Part shown: positions 1-6,619 of the stretch, piece after piece | Numbering within the stretch: the first letter of the stretch is position 1 | Layout of the letters: the number at the start of each line of letters is the position of its first letter | DNA from: an uncultured Collinsella sp. | GTDB taxonomy: Bacteria; Actinomycetota; Coriobacteriia; Coriobacteriales; Coriobacteriaceae | DNA length: 8,361 bases | Reading direction: 5' to 3' | Assembly: GCA_902495985.1 (NCBI GenBank) | Contig: CABUZF010000039.1 | Location: 1 to 8,361, forward strand | Made by a program: the position numbers and the translations under genes | The notes under the pieces: model-generated | Seen by the model: only the letters and a program-made list of their open reading frames with translations | Databases searched by the model: none | What the model was told of the DNA's origin: nothing

Positions 1-59
1 GCACTGTTTTCCCAGCTAGATAAACATTTATACGGCCTTTAGGCTACCGCGGCGATATG

Positions 60-94
60 GAATGTGACAAAGGGACTGTCCCTTTGTCACATTC
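60..94. repeat. Perfect 17-bp-arm palindrome (REP-like)
   Basis: GAATGTGACAAAGGGAC at 60-76 is followed by a single T at 77 and then by its exact reverse complement at 78-94. The element ends 1 bp after the stop codon of the minus-strand nitroreductase gene, so it would form a hairpin in the 3' end of that mRNA. There is no T-run on the minus strand after the stem, so it is not a textbook intrinsic terminator. A dispersed REP-type palindrome that may protect or terminate the transcript fits better. The palindrome is seen directly; the REP assignment is inference. Confidence 0.8.
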
Positions 95-95
95 G

Positions 96-944
96 TCATT
101 TTCCGAGCCAGTTTTTGAAGCACCACTCCATGGAGCGGCTCATCTCGGCCATAAAGGGACTCGTGTGCTTACGGGTATAGATGTCCACGACGCGCTCCCC
201 CACCTCGCGGGCATGCGGACGGAACATCGCGTCCATCTCGGCCACCTGCGCGTCCATGGTCGCAGCATCGGCGCGGCAGTAGCGCTCCTCGTGCACCAGG
301 TTCACCACGGGGTGCGCGATTGCCGGGCGCTCCTTACGGGGCGTGCCGATGATGAGCATCGACAGCGGCATGGTATAGGGCGGCAGATCGAGCAGCTCGG
401 CAACTTCCTCGGCATTCTCGATAACATCGCCGATGTAGCAGCTCCCCAGGCCCAGGGCCTCGGCGGCAACCACGGCGTTTTGCGCGGCGATCACGGCATC
501 CTGCGCCGCGATGGCAAAGTCACCCAGACCCGGCGCGCGGCGGGGCGCCTTACCCGTGCGCTCGACAAACTCGGGCCCAAAGCAGCCCGCATGCTCAAAC
601 AGATCGATCCACTTGGCATAATCGACCACAAATATTAGTGCCCAGGGCGCCTTGGCGATCATGGGCTGGTGATCGCACAGGTCGGCGAGGCGGTCCAGCG
701 TAGCCTGCTCGCGAATGCTTACGATGGAATACATCATCATGGCGCCTGCCGACGGCGCACGGCTCGCCGCATGCAGAATCGCCGCCCGCTGCTCGTCGGT
801 CACCGCCACGGGGCGGTCGTCGTCATCACGCGCAAAGGCACGCGTGGAGGAACGGTGCTCCAACGTGTCCAGCACCGCATTGCCCGTCGTCTCGACCGGA
901 TAACCGTTCGTATCCACAGCCTTGGTGCAAACCTGCTCGTTCAT
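96..944 (-). CDS. Nitroreductase-family FMN-dependent oxidoreductase
   Basis: This 282-residue protein is of the nitroreductase fold, a family of dimeric cytosolic FMN enzymes that use NAD(P)H to reduce nitro compounds, quinones or other electrophiles. The N-terminal HRSSTRAF (residues 30-37) matches the Arg/Ser-rich FMN-phosphate-binding start of the family. APSAG (63-67) sits where the family's PS-type FMN loop occurs. GLGSCYIGD (165-173) is the conserved Gly-rich segment that contacts FMN, and VHEERY (217-222) resembles the C-terminal motif of NfsA/Frp-like members. The roughly 60 residues after that form a charged helical tail, longer than in minimal nitroreductases. The ATG at 944 has a GAGGA Shine-Dalgarno sequence 7 nt upstream. 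The gene is monocistronic, diverges from the LTA synthase-like gene and ends against a palindrome. The family is clear; the substrate cannot be told. Confidence 0.93.
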   Translation of the reverse strand: MNEQVCTKAVDTNGYPVETTGNAVLDTLEHRSSTRAFARDDDDRPVAVTDEQRAAILHAASRAPSAGAMMMYSIVSIREQATLDRLADLCDHQPMIAKAPWALIFVVDYAKWIDLFEHAGCFGPEFVERTGKAPRRAPGLGDFAIAAQDAVIAAQNAVVAAEALGLGSCYIGDVIENAEEVAELLDLPPYTMPLSMLIIGTPRKERPAIAHPVVNLVHEERYCRADAATMDAQVAEMDAMFRPHAREVGERVVDIYTRKHTSPFMAEMSRSMEWCFKNWLGK

Positions 945-1157
945 CGCCTCATCCTCGCTAATTCTTTAAGAAGCCTTTACGTTTCCGTGTAATTCCCGTC
1001 CATTATCGCGCAGGTCGCCACTACATTGCGCCACACCGCCACACGTGCGCGTTAATATGGCTGGTTGTTGTGCGCAGACACCAATTGCAGCGCATATCTT
1101 TGTAACAATCGGGTAAACCCCCGCTTTCGTACGTTTTAGTTTGTGAGGAGTCTCAGC
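945..1157. promoter_or_regulatory. Divergent intergenic region, promoters presumed
   Basis: The starts of two divergent genes face each other here, so both promoters should lie in these 213 bp. On the plus side TGTAACAAT (1101-1109) could serve as a -10 region, but no -35 lies at a proper distance. TTGCAG at 1085-1090 is only 12-13 bp away. On the minus side I found no convincing hexamer pair. A short direct repeat, CCACAC, occurs twice around 1031-1044. No gene is visible. Confidence 0.35.
1145..1150 (+). promoter_or_regulatory. Shine-Dalgarno deciding the LTA synthase-like start
   Basis: GAGGAG lies 7 nt before the ATG at 1158. The in-frame GTG at 1143 overlaps this site and has no Shine-Dalgarno sequence of its own, so the ATG is preferred as the start. 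Confidence 0.8.
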
Positions 1158-3458
1158 ATGTTCGCAGCCGCCATCTCGCTCGTCGGTCTTGCGGCGACCG
1201 TCTACCTTGTCTTGCGCGAGGCCAAGGCCATTCGCGCAAAGTCGGGCACCGTTGCCAAAAGCGCTCTTGGGTGGAGCGTCGCCTTCGGCCTGTTCCAGGT
1301 CTTTTTGACCATTTGGGGCGCCATTGGCCTCGTCACCCAAAACGAGCCGCTCGCCTTTGTGATGCTCATTCTGACCAACGCCATCCTCACCGGTTGCGCC
1401 TGGGCCAGCATCGCCCGCGACCGCATCGCTCCGCGCGTCTTTGCATTCGCCGAGCCCGACGCCCCCGCCCCCACCGGCAAGCTTGCCCGCCTGCGCGGCG
1501 CCTTCGTGGGCAAACCGCTCGTCGCGGCCGTCTTGTGCCTGCTGCTCGCCGGCGTCTTTGCGCTGCTGGGCATGGAGGTCTCGTCCAACCACGACTTTAC
1601 CTGGGTCTACCCCCTGTGCATCCTGCTCGAGTGGGCCATCATCACCACGCTCATGGTCGGCTTGTTCTTCCTATTCCAGCGCCACGGCGCAGCCCCCGCG
1701 GTCCTGGCCTTTGCCCTCTTTATCCTGGGCATTGCCGAGTTCTTCGTTATCACGTTTAAGTCCATGCCCATCCAGCCGGGCGACCTTTCGGCCATCTCCA
1801 CCGCCGCCGCGGTCGCCGGCACCGGCTACACCTTCTCCATCTCGCTGTTCTGCGTGCTGTCCATGGGCTTTACCGCCATCGCCATGCTGCTATGCGAGTA
1901 CGCCGGCCTGGTGGCACCGCACCGTCAGAAGGGCGCCGCCAACGCCAAGCGCATGCTGCTCACCAACCTGCTCGTCGCCGTGCTGTGCCTGGGCGGCGTG
2001 ACCGCGCACGTCACGCTCATCGACTACTACAACACTCTCGGCATCACCGTCTACACCTGGCGTCCGCTCGAGAGCTACTGGCGCGAGGGCTACCTGCCTG
2101 CCTTTATTAGTGCGGCACAGTCCATCAAGCCGCCCAAACCCGCCGACTACTCCGTCGACGATGCCAAGGCCACGCTCAAAAAGTACGCCAAGGCCTACGA
2201 CAAGTCCGACGCGGCCAAGAGCAACGAGCGCGCCGCCGCAAAGGAGCAGTTCGATAGCGAGAAGCCCACGGTCATCGCCATCATGAACGAGACGTTCTCG
2301 GATCTGTCGATCTACCAGAACATGCGCGCCGGCTACGAGGGTCCGCAGTACTTTAAGAACCTGTCCGACTGCCTCAGCCGCGGCAAGCTCTATGTGAGCG
2401 CCTACGGCGGCGGTACCGCCAATACCGAGTTTGAGTTTATGACCGGCAACTCCATGGCCAACCTGGGCTCGGGCGTGTACCCCTACACCATCTACAACAT
2501 GGAAACGACCGGGAATCTGGCAGAGCAGTTCAAGTCGCTCGGATATTCCACCACGGCCATGCACCCCAACCACGCAACCAACTGGAACCGCGAGAACGTC
2601 TACAAGGACTTTGGCTTTGACCAGTTCCTGTCCATCAACGATTTCCAGGGTGCCGATACCCTACGCGGCATGGTGACCGACCAGGCTACCTACGACAAGA
2701 TTCTTGAGCTGCTCGACCAGAACGCCGATCCGCAGTTTATCTTCGACGTGACCATGCAGAACCACTCGGGCTACGATACGGGCCTGCTGCCGGTCGACAA
2801 GCAGATGCACCTCAACATCGACACGACCGATCTGGACGCCAAGACCGTCGAGGACGGCACGCTCTCCGATGTCGACGAGTATATCTCGTGCATCGAGCAG
2901 TCCGACCAGGCGCTTCGCTACTTCCTCAACGCCCTGAGCAAGCTCGACCGTAAGGTGGTCGTGGTGTTCTGGGGCGACCACCAGCCGTTCTTCCCGTCCA
3001 AGTTCAACGATAAGTGGTTTACCGGCGAAGACGATGCCACGCATCAGGAGCGCCTGTGGCAGACCGACTACATCATTTGGGCTAACTACGACGTTGCCGG
3101 TTGCGACCAGACGAGCGAGGTCGACGACCTGTCCACCAACTACCTGTCCACGCAGCTTATGCAGCTGATCGGCGCACCCCTCTCCGACTACCAGAAGGCG
3201 CACATGACGCTGCGTGAGTCGCTGCCCGCCATCAACTCGGTGGGCTACGAGGACGCCAGCCTGCGCTGGGCGCTCTCCTCCAACGTCACCGGCGACGACG
3301 CCGCCGCAGCAGCCGCCACCAAGGCGCGCGAGGATTACGCCAAGATGCAGTACTACGAGATGTTCCGCGACGGCAAGAACGTGTACACCGAGCACTTCCA
3401 GACCGAGGCCAACGAGACCGACCCCAACTTGGCACCGGGTACGACCAAGATCAAGTAG
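1158..3458 (+). CDS. LTA synthase / phosphoglycerol transferase family membrane protein
   Basis: This 766-residue protein has about eight hydrophobic segments in its first ~300 residues, then an extracytoplasmic sulfatase/alkaline-phosphatase-fold domain, as in LtaS and MdoB-type enzymes. Those enzymes move glycerol phosphate from phosphatidylglycerol onto a glycolipid, polymer or glycan outside the membrane. Visible catalytic motifs are MNETFSD with metal-ligand candidate Glu378, GGGTANTEFEFMTG (417-430) with the expected nucleophile Thr420, QNHSGY with His536, and FWGDHQPF with Asp607-His608. All expected active-site elements are present. The mature LtaS of Firmicutes is shorter (about 650 residues, five membrane segments), so the larger membrane part suggests a different acceptor or polymer. 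The C-terminal ~80 residues are Ala/Asp-rich and hydrophilic. The gene stands alone and ends in a structured region with two hairpins. The family is confident; the exact product is not known. Confidence 0.93.
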   Translation: MFAAAISLVGLAATVYLVLREAKAIRAKSGTVAKSALGWSVAFGLFQVFLTIWGAIGLVTQNEPLAFVMLILTNAILTGCAWASIARDRIAPRVFAFAEPDAPAPTGKLARLRGAFVGKPLVAAVLCLLLAGVFALLGMEVSSNHDFTWVYPLCILLEWAIITTLMVGLFFLFQRHGAAPAVLAFALFILGIAEFFVITFKSMPIQPGDLSAISTAAAVAGTGYTFSISLFCVLSMGFTAIAMLLCEYAGLVAPHRQKGAANAKRMLLTNLLVAVLCLGGVTAHVTLIDYYNTLGITVYTWRPLESYWREGYLPAFISAAQSIKPPKPADYSVDDAKATLKKYAKAYDKSDAAKSNERAAAKEQFDSEKPTVIAIMNETFSDLSIYQNMRAGYEGPQYFKNLSDCLSRGKLYVSAYGGGTANTEFEFMTGNSMANLGSGVYPYTIYNMETTGNLAEQFKSLGYSTTAMHPNHATNWNRENVYKDFGFDQFLSINDFQGADTLRGMVTDQATYDKILELLDQNADPQFIFDVTMQNHSGYDTGLLPVDKQMHLNIDTTDLDAKTVEDGTLSDVDEYISCIEQSDQALRYFLNALSKLDRKVVVVFWGDHQPFFPSKFNDKWFTGEDDATHQERLWQTDYIIWANYDVAGCDQTSEVDDLSTNYLSTQLMQLIGAPLSDYQKAHMTLRESLPAINSVGYEDASLRWALSSNVTGDDAAAAAATKAREDYAKMQYYEMFRDGKNVYTEHFQTEANETDPNLAPGTTKIK

Positions 3459-3477
3459 CAGCGCGTCTTAACTGGTT

Positions 3478-3608
3478 CGTCTGCCCGGCGACGCGGAACG
3501 TAAGGTTCCCTGCTCGGACAGTCCTGCGCAAGACGAAGGCCACATTAAGTGGCCTCCTTTGCGTGCGGAACTCGCGATGAACCTTACATACCTCCGCCCG
3601 GACAGACG
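3478..3608 (+). repeat. Compound long inverted repeat (possible structured RNA)
   Basis: Three blocks pair in order across 131 bp. CGTCTGCCCGG (3478-3488) pairs with CCGGACAGACG (3598-3608) at 10 of 11 positions. GCGGA (3493-3497) pairs with TCCGC (3593-3597). GTAAGGTTC (3500-3508) pairs with GAACCTTAC (3579-3587) perfectly. The enclosed loop contains a separate hairpin at 3537-3555. Such nested pairing starting 20 bp after the stop of the LTA synthase-like gene suggests a folded 3' UTR, a small RNA or a decayed palindromic element. No family is recognised. The pairing is seen; any function is inference. Confidence 0.5.
3537..3560 (+). terminator. Weak terminator-like hairpin after LTA synthase-like gene
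   Basis: AGGCCAC (3537-3543) pairs with GTGGCCT (3549-3555) around the loop ATTAA. The tail is only CCTTT, so termination would be inefficient. CGCAA before and TTGCG after can extend the stem beyond an internal loop. It lies 79 bp after the stop at 3458 and resembles the stronger hairpin at 3665-3689. Confidence 0.45.
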
Positions 3609-3664
3609 CCCTGTTGTTGGAGCGCGGCTTGTCATAGGGGTATCCGCTGAACATATATAAGTCG

Positions 3665-3689
3665 AAGGCCACGTCATGTGGCCTTTTTT
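3665..3689 (+). terminator. Rho-independent terminator for LTA synthase-like gene
   Basis: AAGGCCAC (3665-3672) pairs perfectly with GTGGCCTT (3678-3685) around the loop GTCAT, and six T residues run from 3684 to 3689. This is a canonical intrinsic terminator on the plus strand, 207 bp after the LTA synthase-like stop. It probably ends that transcript or any RNA made from the structured region before it. Confidence 0.82.
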
Positions 3690-3695
3690 GCATCC

Positions 3696-3901
3696 GGAAA
3701 CCGTGTCCCAGAATTCACGTCCGGAGTGGGATGCAGTTTCCGCTTACGGCCCCGTTGGGAAACTCCATCCCACTCCGGACGCAAATTCCGGGTCGCATTT
3801 TCCACCAGAGCCCCCAACCGGAAACTACATCCCATTCCAAAGGCGAATTCTGGGACGCACTTTCCGAAACCCCATCCATCCGGAAAGTCCGCCCCACTCT
3901 G
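3696..3901. repeat. Alternating inverted 15-bp repeat array, 31-bp step
   Basis: The motif GGAAACTnCATCCCA and its reverse complement TGGGAnGCAnTTTCC alternate, each followed by a 16-bp spacer. Motif starts are 3696, 3727, 3758, 3789, 3820, 3851 and 3882. Seen as larger units, there are three 46-bp copies at 3696-3741 (inverted), 3758-3803 and 3820-3865, plus a degraded half copy from 3882, all 62 bp apart. Put in one orientation, copies 1 and 2 match at 38 of 46 positions; copies 1/3 and 2/3 each match at 37 of 46. The spacer inside each unit is also related (near CTCCGGACGCGAATTC). Open frames through the array change frame with every 62-bp unit and are not genes. After 3901 the repeat fades; 3902-4011 holds no gene I can support. 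Confidence 0.85.
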
Positions 3902-4011
3902 AATACATCCAGCGAACGCATGAGAGCGTGTCATCCAGGACGGCCTCGTCATCGGGGTGATGGAAAATATCGCCCCAAACGCTTGCCACGGTTGCGTCCA
4001 CAAGTGTCAAG

Positions 4012-4039
4012 AAAAAAGCCTCGAGAATCTCGAGGCTTT
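4012..4039 (-). terminator. Rho-independent terminator for the flavodoxin gene
   Basis: On the minus strand a perfect 8-bp stem, GCCTCGAG with CTCGAGGC and loop ATT (4018-4036), is followed by six T residues (plus-strand A4012-4017). Flanking A and T residues extend the pairing. It lies about 41 bp after the stop of the flavodoxin-like gene and blocks read-through into the repeat array and the convergent gene. Confidence 0.88.
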
Positions 4040-4080
4040 CACGTTTGCACGATTGAACGCGCGGCATCGCGAGCGACGGT

Positions 4081-4632
4081 CTACTCGCCCAAAACGGCCT
4101 TTTTGGCGGCTGCAGCCATGTTATCCAGATCTTCCTTGGTGGGATGGTCCTTCGCGGCAACCCAGTTGTCGAGCAGCATCTTAAATCGGGCGTTTTCGGG
4201 ATCTTGCTCGAGCATGGCCTCGTAGCGCTGCTTGACCGCAGGGCCCATCTTGCCCTGGCACATCGCCCAGCCCGCAAGCTCGGCATCCCCAGCCAAATTG
4301 GAAGTCACGCGATCAATAATCTGCTGGTAATAGCTCTGGTCGGCGCCAAAACCGCAGGTGCCAAACAGGAAGACACGCTTGCCGTGCAAGGCGGAGAGCA
4401 ACGTCGCGACCGAAGGCGTGCACGCGCCCTTGTCGCACCAAAAACCGACGAGCACCGTGTCGGCCGCGCAGGCGCCCTGCGCCTCGAGCGCAACCTGATC
4501 TGCATCCGCATCGTCGCTCAATGCCGCGGCATGGACAAACTCAACGCCCGCAGCCTGCAGAGCGCGCTTGATCGCGCCCGAAACCATCCTGGTATTACCG
4601 CTCTTGCTGTTAACCACCAAAGAGCACGTCAT
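4081..4632 (-). CDS. Flavodoxin-family protein (possibly BilS-like)
   Basis: This 183-residue single-domain protein has a flavodoxin fold and should bind FMN and carry electrons in the cytosol. After a first beta strand (MTCSLVVN) comes the phosphate-binding loop SKSGNTRM (residues 9-16), the flavodoxin T/S-x-T/S-G-N-T signature. VGFWCDKGACTPS (62-74) and FLFGTCGFGAD (88-98) occupy the positions of the two isoalloxazine-flanking loops. The C-terminal CQGKM (125-129) and a charged helical tail with DHPTKEDLD resemble anaerobe flavodoxins that include the proteins named BilS. That link is from memory, and no bilirubin reductase gene lies beside it. The ATG at 4632 is chosen because it places the strand as in the family. 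A GTG at 4638 has GAGG 4 nt upstream and would add two residues. It is monocistronic, with its own promoter candidate and terminator. Confidence 0.88.
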   Translation of the reverse strand: MTCSLVVNSKSGNTRMVSGAIKRALQAAGVEFVHAAALSDDADADQVALEAQGACAADTVLVGFWCDKGACTPSVATLLSALHGKRVFLFGTCGFGADQSYYQQIIDRVTSNLAGDAELAGWAMCQGKMGPAVKQRYEAMLEQDPENARFKMLLDNWVAAKDHPTKEDLDNMAAAAKKAVLGE

Positions 4633-4691
4633 AGTCACGTTGCCTCGTTTCCCCCAAAACTAAAGCCACTAATGCAATTTATTAGATGAAT

Positions 4692-4719
4692 ATCTTAGTA
4701 CTTACGTGACAGATGTAAA
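4692..4719 (-). promoter_or_regulatory. Candidate promoter of the flavodoxin gene
   Basis: On the minus strand TTTACA (4714-4719, one mismatch to the -35 consensus) and TAAGAT (4692-4697, two mismatches to the -10 consensus) are 16 bp apart. Transcription would begin near 4685, about 50 nt before the start codon. The inverted repeat GACAGA-N12-TCTGTC (4708-4731) surrounds the -35 hexamer and could be an operator. The AT-rich setting in an otherwise GC-rich window supports a promoter here. Confidence 0.4.
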
Positions 4720-4759
4720 CCACCGTCTGTCGATTGATTAATTTGCCCCACGGGCTTGC

Positions 4760-6619
4760 TCACTGGGCAAACTGGCTGCGGTAGAGTTCGGCGTAGAAGC
4801 CGCCTGCCGCTAGCAGCTCGTCGTGCGTGCCGCGCTCGATAATCTCGCCATCGCGCATTACCAGGATGCAATCGGCGTTGCGAATCGTCGACAGGCGGTG
4901 CGCCACGACAAAGCTTGTGCGGCCAGCCATGAGCTCGTCGAATGCCGCCTGCACCTGCAGCTCGGTACGCGTATCGATGCTCGACGTTGCCTCGTCCAGC
5001 AGCAGAATCGCCGGATCGGTGAGCATGACGCGCGCGATGCACAGCAGCTGTTTTTGACCCTGGCTAAACGTGCCGCCGTCCTCGCCGATCACCGTATCGT
5101 AGCCGCCTGGCAGCTGCACGATAAACTTATGCGCATGAGCACGCTTGGCAGCTTCGATAACCTGCTCGCGCGTGGCTCCCGGGCAACCGTAAGCGATGTT
5201 GTCCGCCACCGTGCCCTCGAACAGCCAGGTGTCCTGCAGCACCATGCCAAAGGCGCGGCGCAGGCTCGCACGCGTGTAGTCACGCGAGGAGCGACCATCG
5301 ACCGCGATGCGCCCAGCATCGATATCGTAAAAGCGCAGCAGCAGGTTGATGAGCGTCGTCTTGCCACAGCCCGTGGGGCCGACGAGGGCATAGCGCATAC
5401 CGGGCTTGGCATCGATGCAGATATCCTGCAGCAGTTTGCGGTCAGGCACATAACTAAAGTCCACATGCTCAAACGAAACCTCGCCCTTCGGGGCAGTGAG
5501 CTCAATGGCATCCACAGCGTCGGGCTCCTGCTCGCGCGCATCGAGCAACGCGAACATGCGGCGCGCCGAGGCATACGCCGTCTGGATTTGCGTAATGACG
5601 TTGGTGACCTCGTTGAATGGCTTGGTGTACTGGTTAGCATAGGACAGAAAGATTTGCACGCCGCCCACCGTGAGCGCCGCAGGTACGCCCGTGATCACGC
5701 CCGCGCAGCCAATCACGGCGACCACGGCGTAGATGATGTTGTTGATAAAGCGCGTGCCGGGGTTGGAGAGCGAACCCATAAACTGCGCGCGCTCGCCCGC
5801 GGTGTAGAGCTCGGCATTGAGGGCATCGAAGCGCTGCTGGGCGTTGGGACCATAGGCAAAGGCGTTGACAAGCTTTTGCTCGCCTACGTACTCCTCGATA
5901 TGACCACCGAGCTGCCCTTGAATACGCTGCTGTGCCGTAAAGCTTTTGTTGGAGAGCTTGGCGATGGCGCCGGCTGCAAAGATGGAAAGCGGCGTGACGA
6001 GCACCACCACGAGCGTCATGGTCAGGTTAATGGAAAGCATAAACGCGAGCGTGCCCACAATGGTGATAACACCGGTGAAAAGCTGGGTAAAGCCCTGCAG
6101 CAGACCGTCGCCCACCTGGTCGACGTCGTTGACCACGCGACTCATAAGGTCGCCGTGAGCGTGGCTGTCGATAAAGCTGAGCGGCATACGACTGAGCTTG
6201 TCGCTCGCCTCCACGCGCATGTCGCGCACCGTTTCGTAGGACAGGCGGTTGACGCAATAGCCCTGCAGCCACTGGAAGGCCGCGGCCCCCACCACGACGA
6301 GCGCGAGTTTGGTAACAAGCGGCAGCAGCGCGTCGAAGTCCACCTGCCCGGCGGCGACGATAAGGTCGATGCCCTCGCCGATGAGAATGGGCGTATAGAG
6401 TTGCAAGATCACCGAGATTGCGGCGCTCACAAACGACGCCGTAAACGAAATGCGATGCGGACGGACGTAGCCCAGCAGGCGGCGAGTTACCGCGCCCACG
6501 GGGTAGCGCTCGGGGTCGCCGGGCTGACGCGGACCGTCGCCCAGGTCGTTGAGGCTATCGTTGCCGGACACGTTGGCCGTCATCGTGGCGACCGAACCGG
6601 AAGAAGTATACGGATTCAT
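4760..6619 (-). CDS. ABC exporter half-transporter, catalytically competent subunit
   Basis: This 619-residue protein fuses a six-helix type IV (ABCB/MsbA-like) membrane domain to a nucleotide-binding domain. Membrane segments lie near residues 59-83, 98-121, 177-197, 199-220, 291-311 and 315-332. Walker A is GPTGCGKT (414-421, Lys420), the Q-loop Gln is 462, the signature is FSQGQ (518-522), Walker B is ILLLDE (538-543, catalytic Glu543) and the switch is His574 in AHRLST. Glu and His are intact, but the signature has SQ in place of SG. That is the pattern of the partner that carries the competent Walker/switch residues in heterodimeric exporters. The first ~40 residues are a polar, Gly/Asp-rich extension. 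The ATG directly follows the stop of the upstream ABC gene, with a strong Shine-Dalgarno sequence inside that gene. The substrate is unknown; drugs, lipids or peptides are all possible. Confidence 0.95.
   Translation of the reverse strand: MNPYTSSGSVATMTANVSGNDSLNDLGDGPRQPGDPERYPVGAVTRRLLGYVRPHRISFTASFVSAAISVILQLYTPILIGEGIDLIVAAGQVDFDALLPLVTKLALVVVGAAAFQWLQGYCVNRLSYETVRDMRVEASDKLSRMPLSFIDSHAHGDLMSRVVNDVDQVGDGLLQGFTQLFTGVITIVGTLAFMLSINLTMTLVVVLVTPLSIFAAGAIAKLSNKSFTAQQRIQGQLGGHIEEYVGEQKLVNAFAYGPNAQQRFDALNAELYTAGERAQFMGSLSNPGTRFINNIIYAVVAVIGCAGVITGVPAALTVGGVQIFLSYANQYTKPFNEVTNVITQIQTAYASARRMFALLDAREQEPDAVDAIELTAPKGEVSFEHVDFSYVPDRKLLQDICIDAKPGMRYALVGPTGCGKTTLINLLLRFYDIDAGRIAVDGRSSRDYTRASLRRAFGMVLQDTWLFEGTVADNIAYGCPGATREQVIEAAKRAHAHKFIVQLPGGYDTVIGEDGGTFSQGQKQLLCIARVMLTDPAILLLDEATSSIDTRTELQVQAAFDELMAGRTSFVVAHRLSTIRNADCILVMRDGEIIERGTHDELLAAGGFYAELYRSQFAQ

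Noticed and set aside
1143..1157. GTG at 1143 as the start of the LTA synthase-like gene
   Set aside because: It overlaps the GAGGAG ribosome site of the ATG at 1158 and has none of its own.
1441..2001. Ser/Pro/Ala-rich 186-codon plus-strand frame
   Set aside because: It is out of frame within the LTA synthase-like gene, has skewed low-complexity composition and no family features.
3629..3661. Promoter TTGTCA ... TATAAG on the plus strand
   Set aside because: The spacing is 21 bp, and the start would fall inside the terminator at 3665-3689, leaving no useful transcript.
3696..3901. CRISPR array
   Set aside because: Copies alternate in orientation, the spacers are only 16 bp and are themselves related, the repeats diverge, and no cas gene is near.
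3674..4225. Several overlapping frames of 68-164 codons with repeated peptide phrases
   Set aside because: They arise from the 62-bp repeat, which is not a multiple of three, so the phrases jump between frames. There are no good ribosome sites.
4742..4771. Hairpin TTTGCCC/GGGCAAA overlapping the ABC stop codon as a terminator
   Set aside because: The stem is 7 bp with a 16-nt loop and no T-run on the minus strand; it may be chance.
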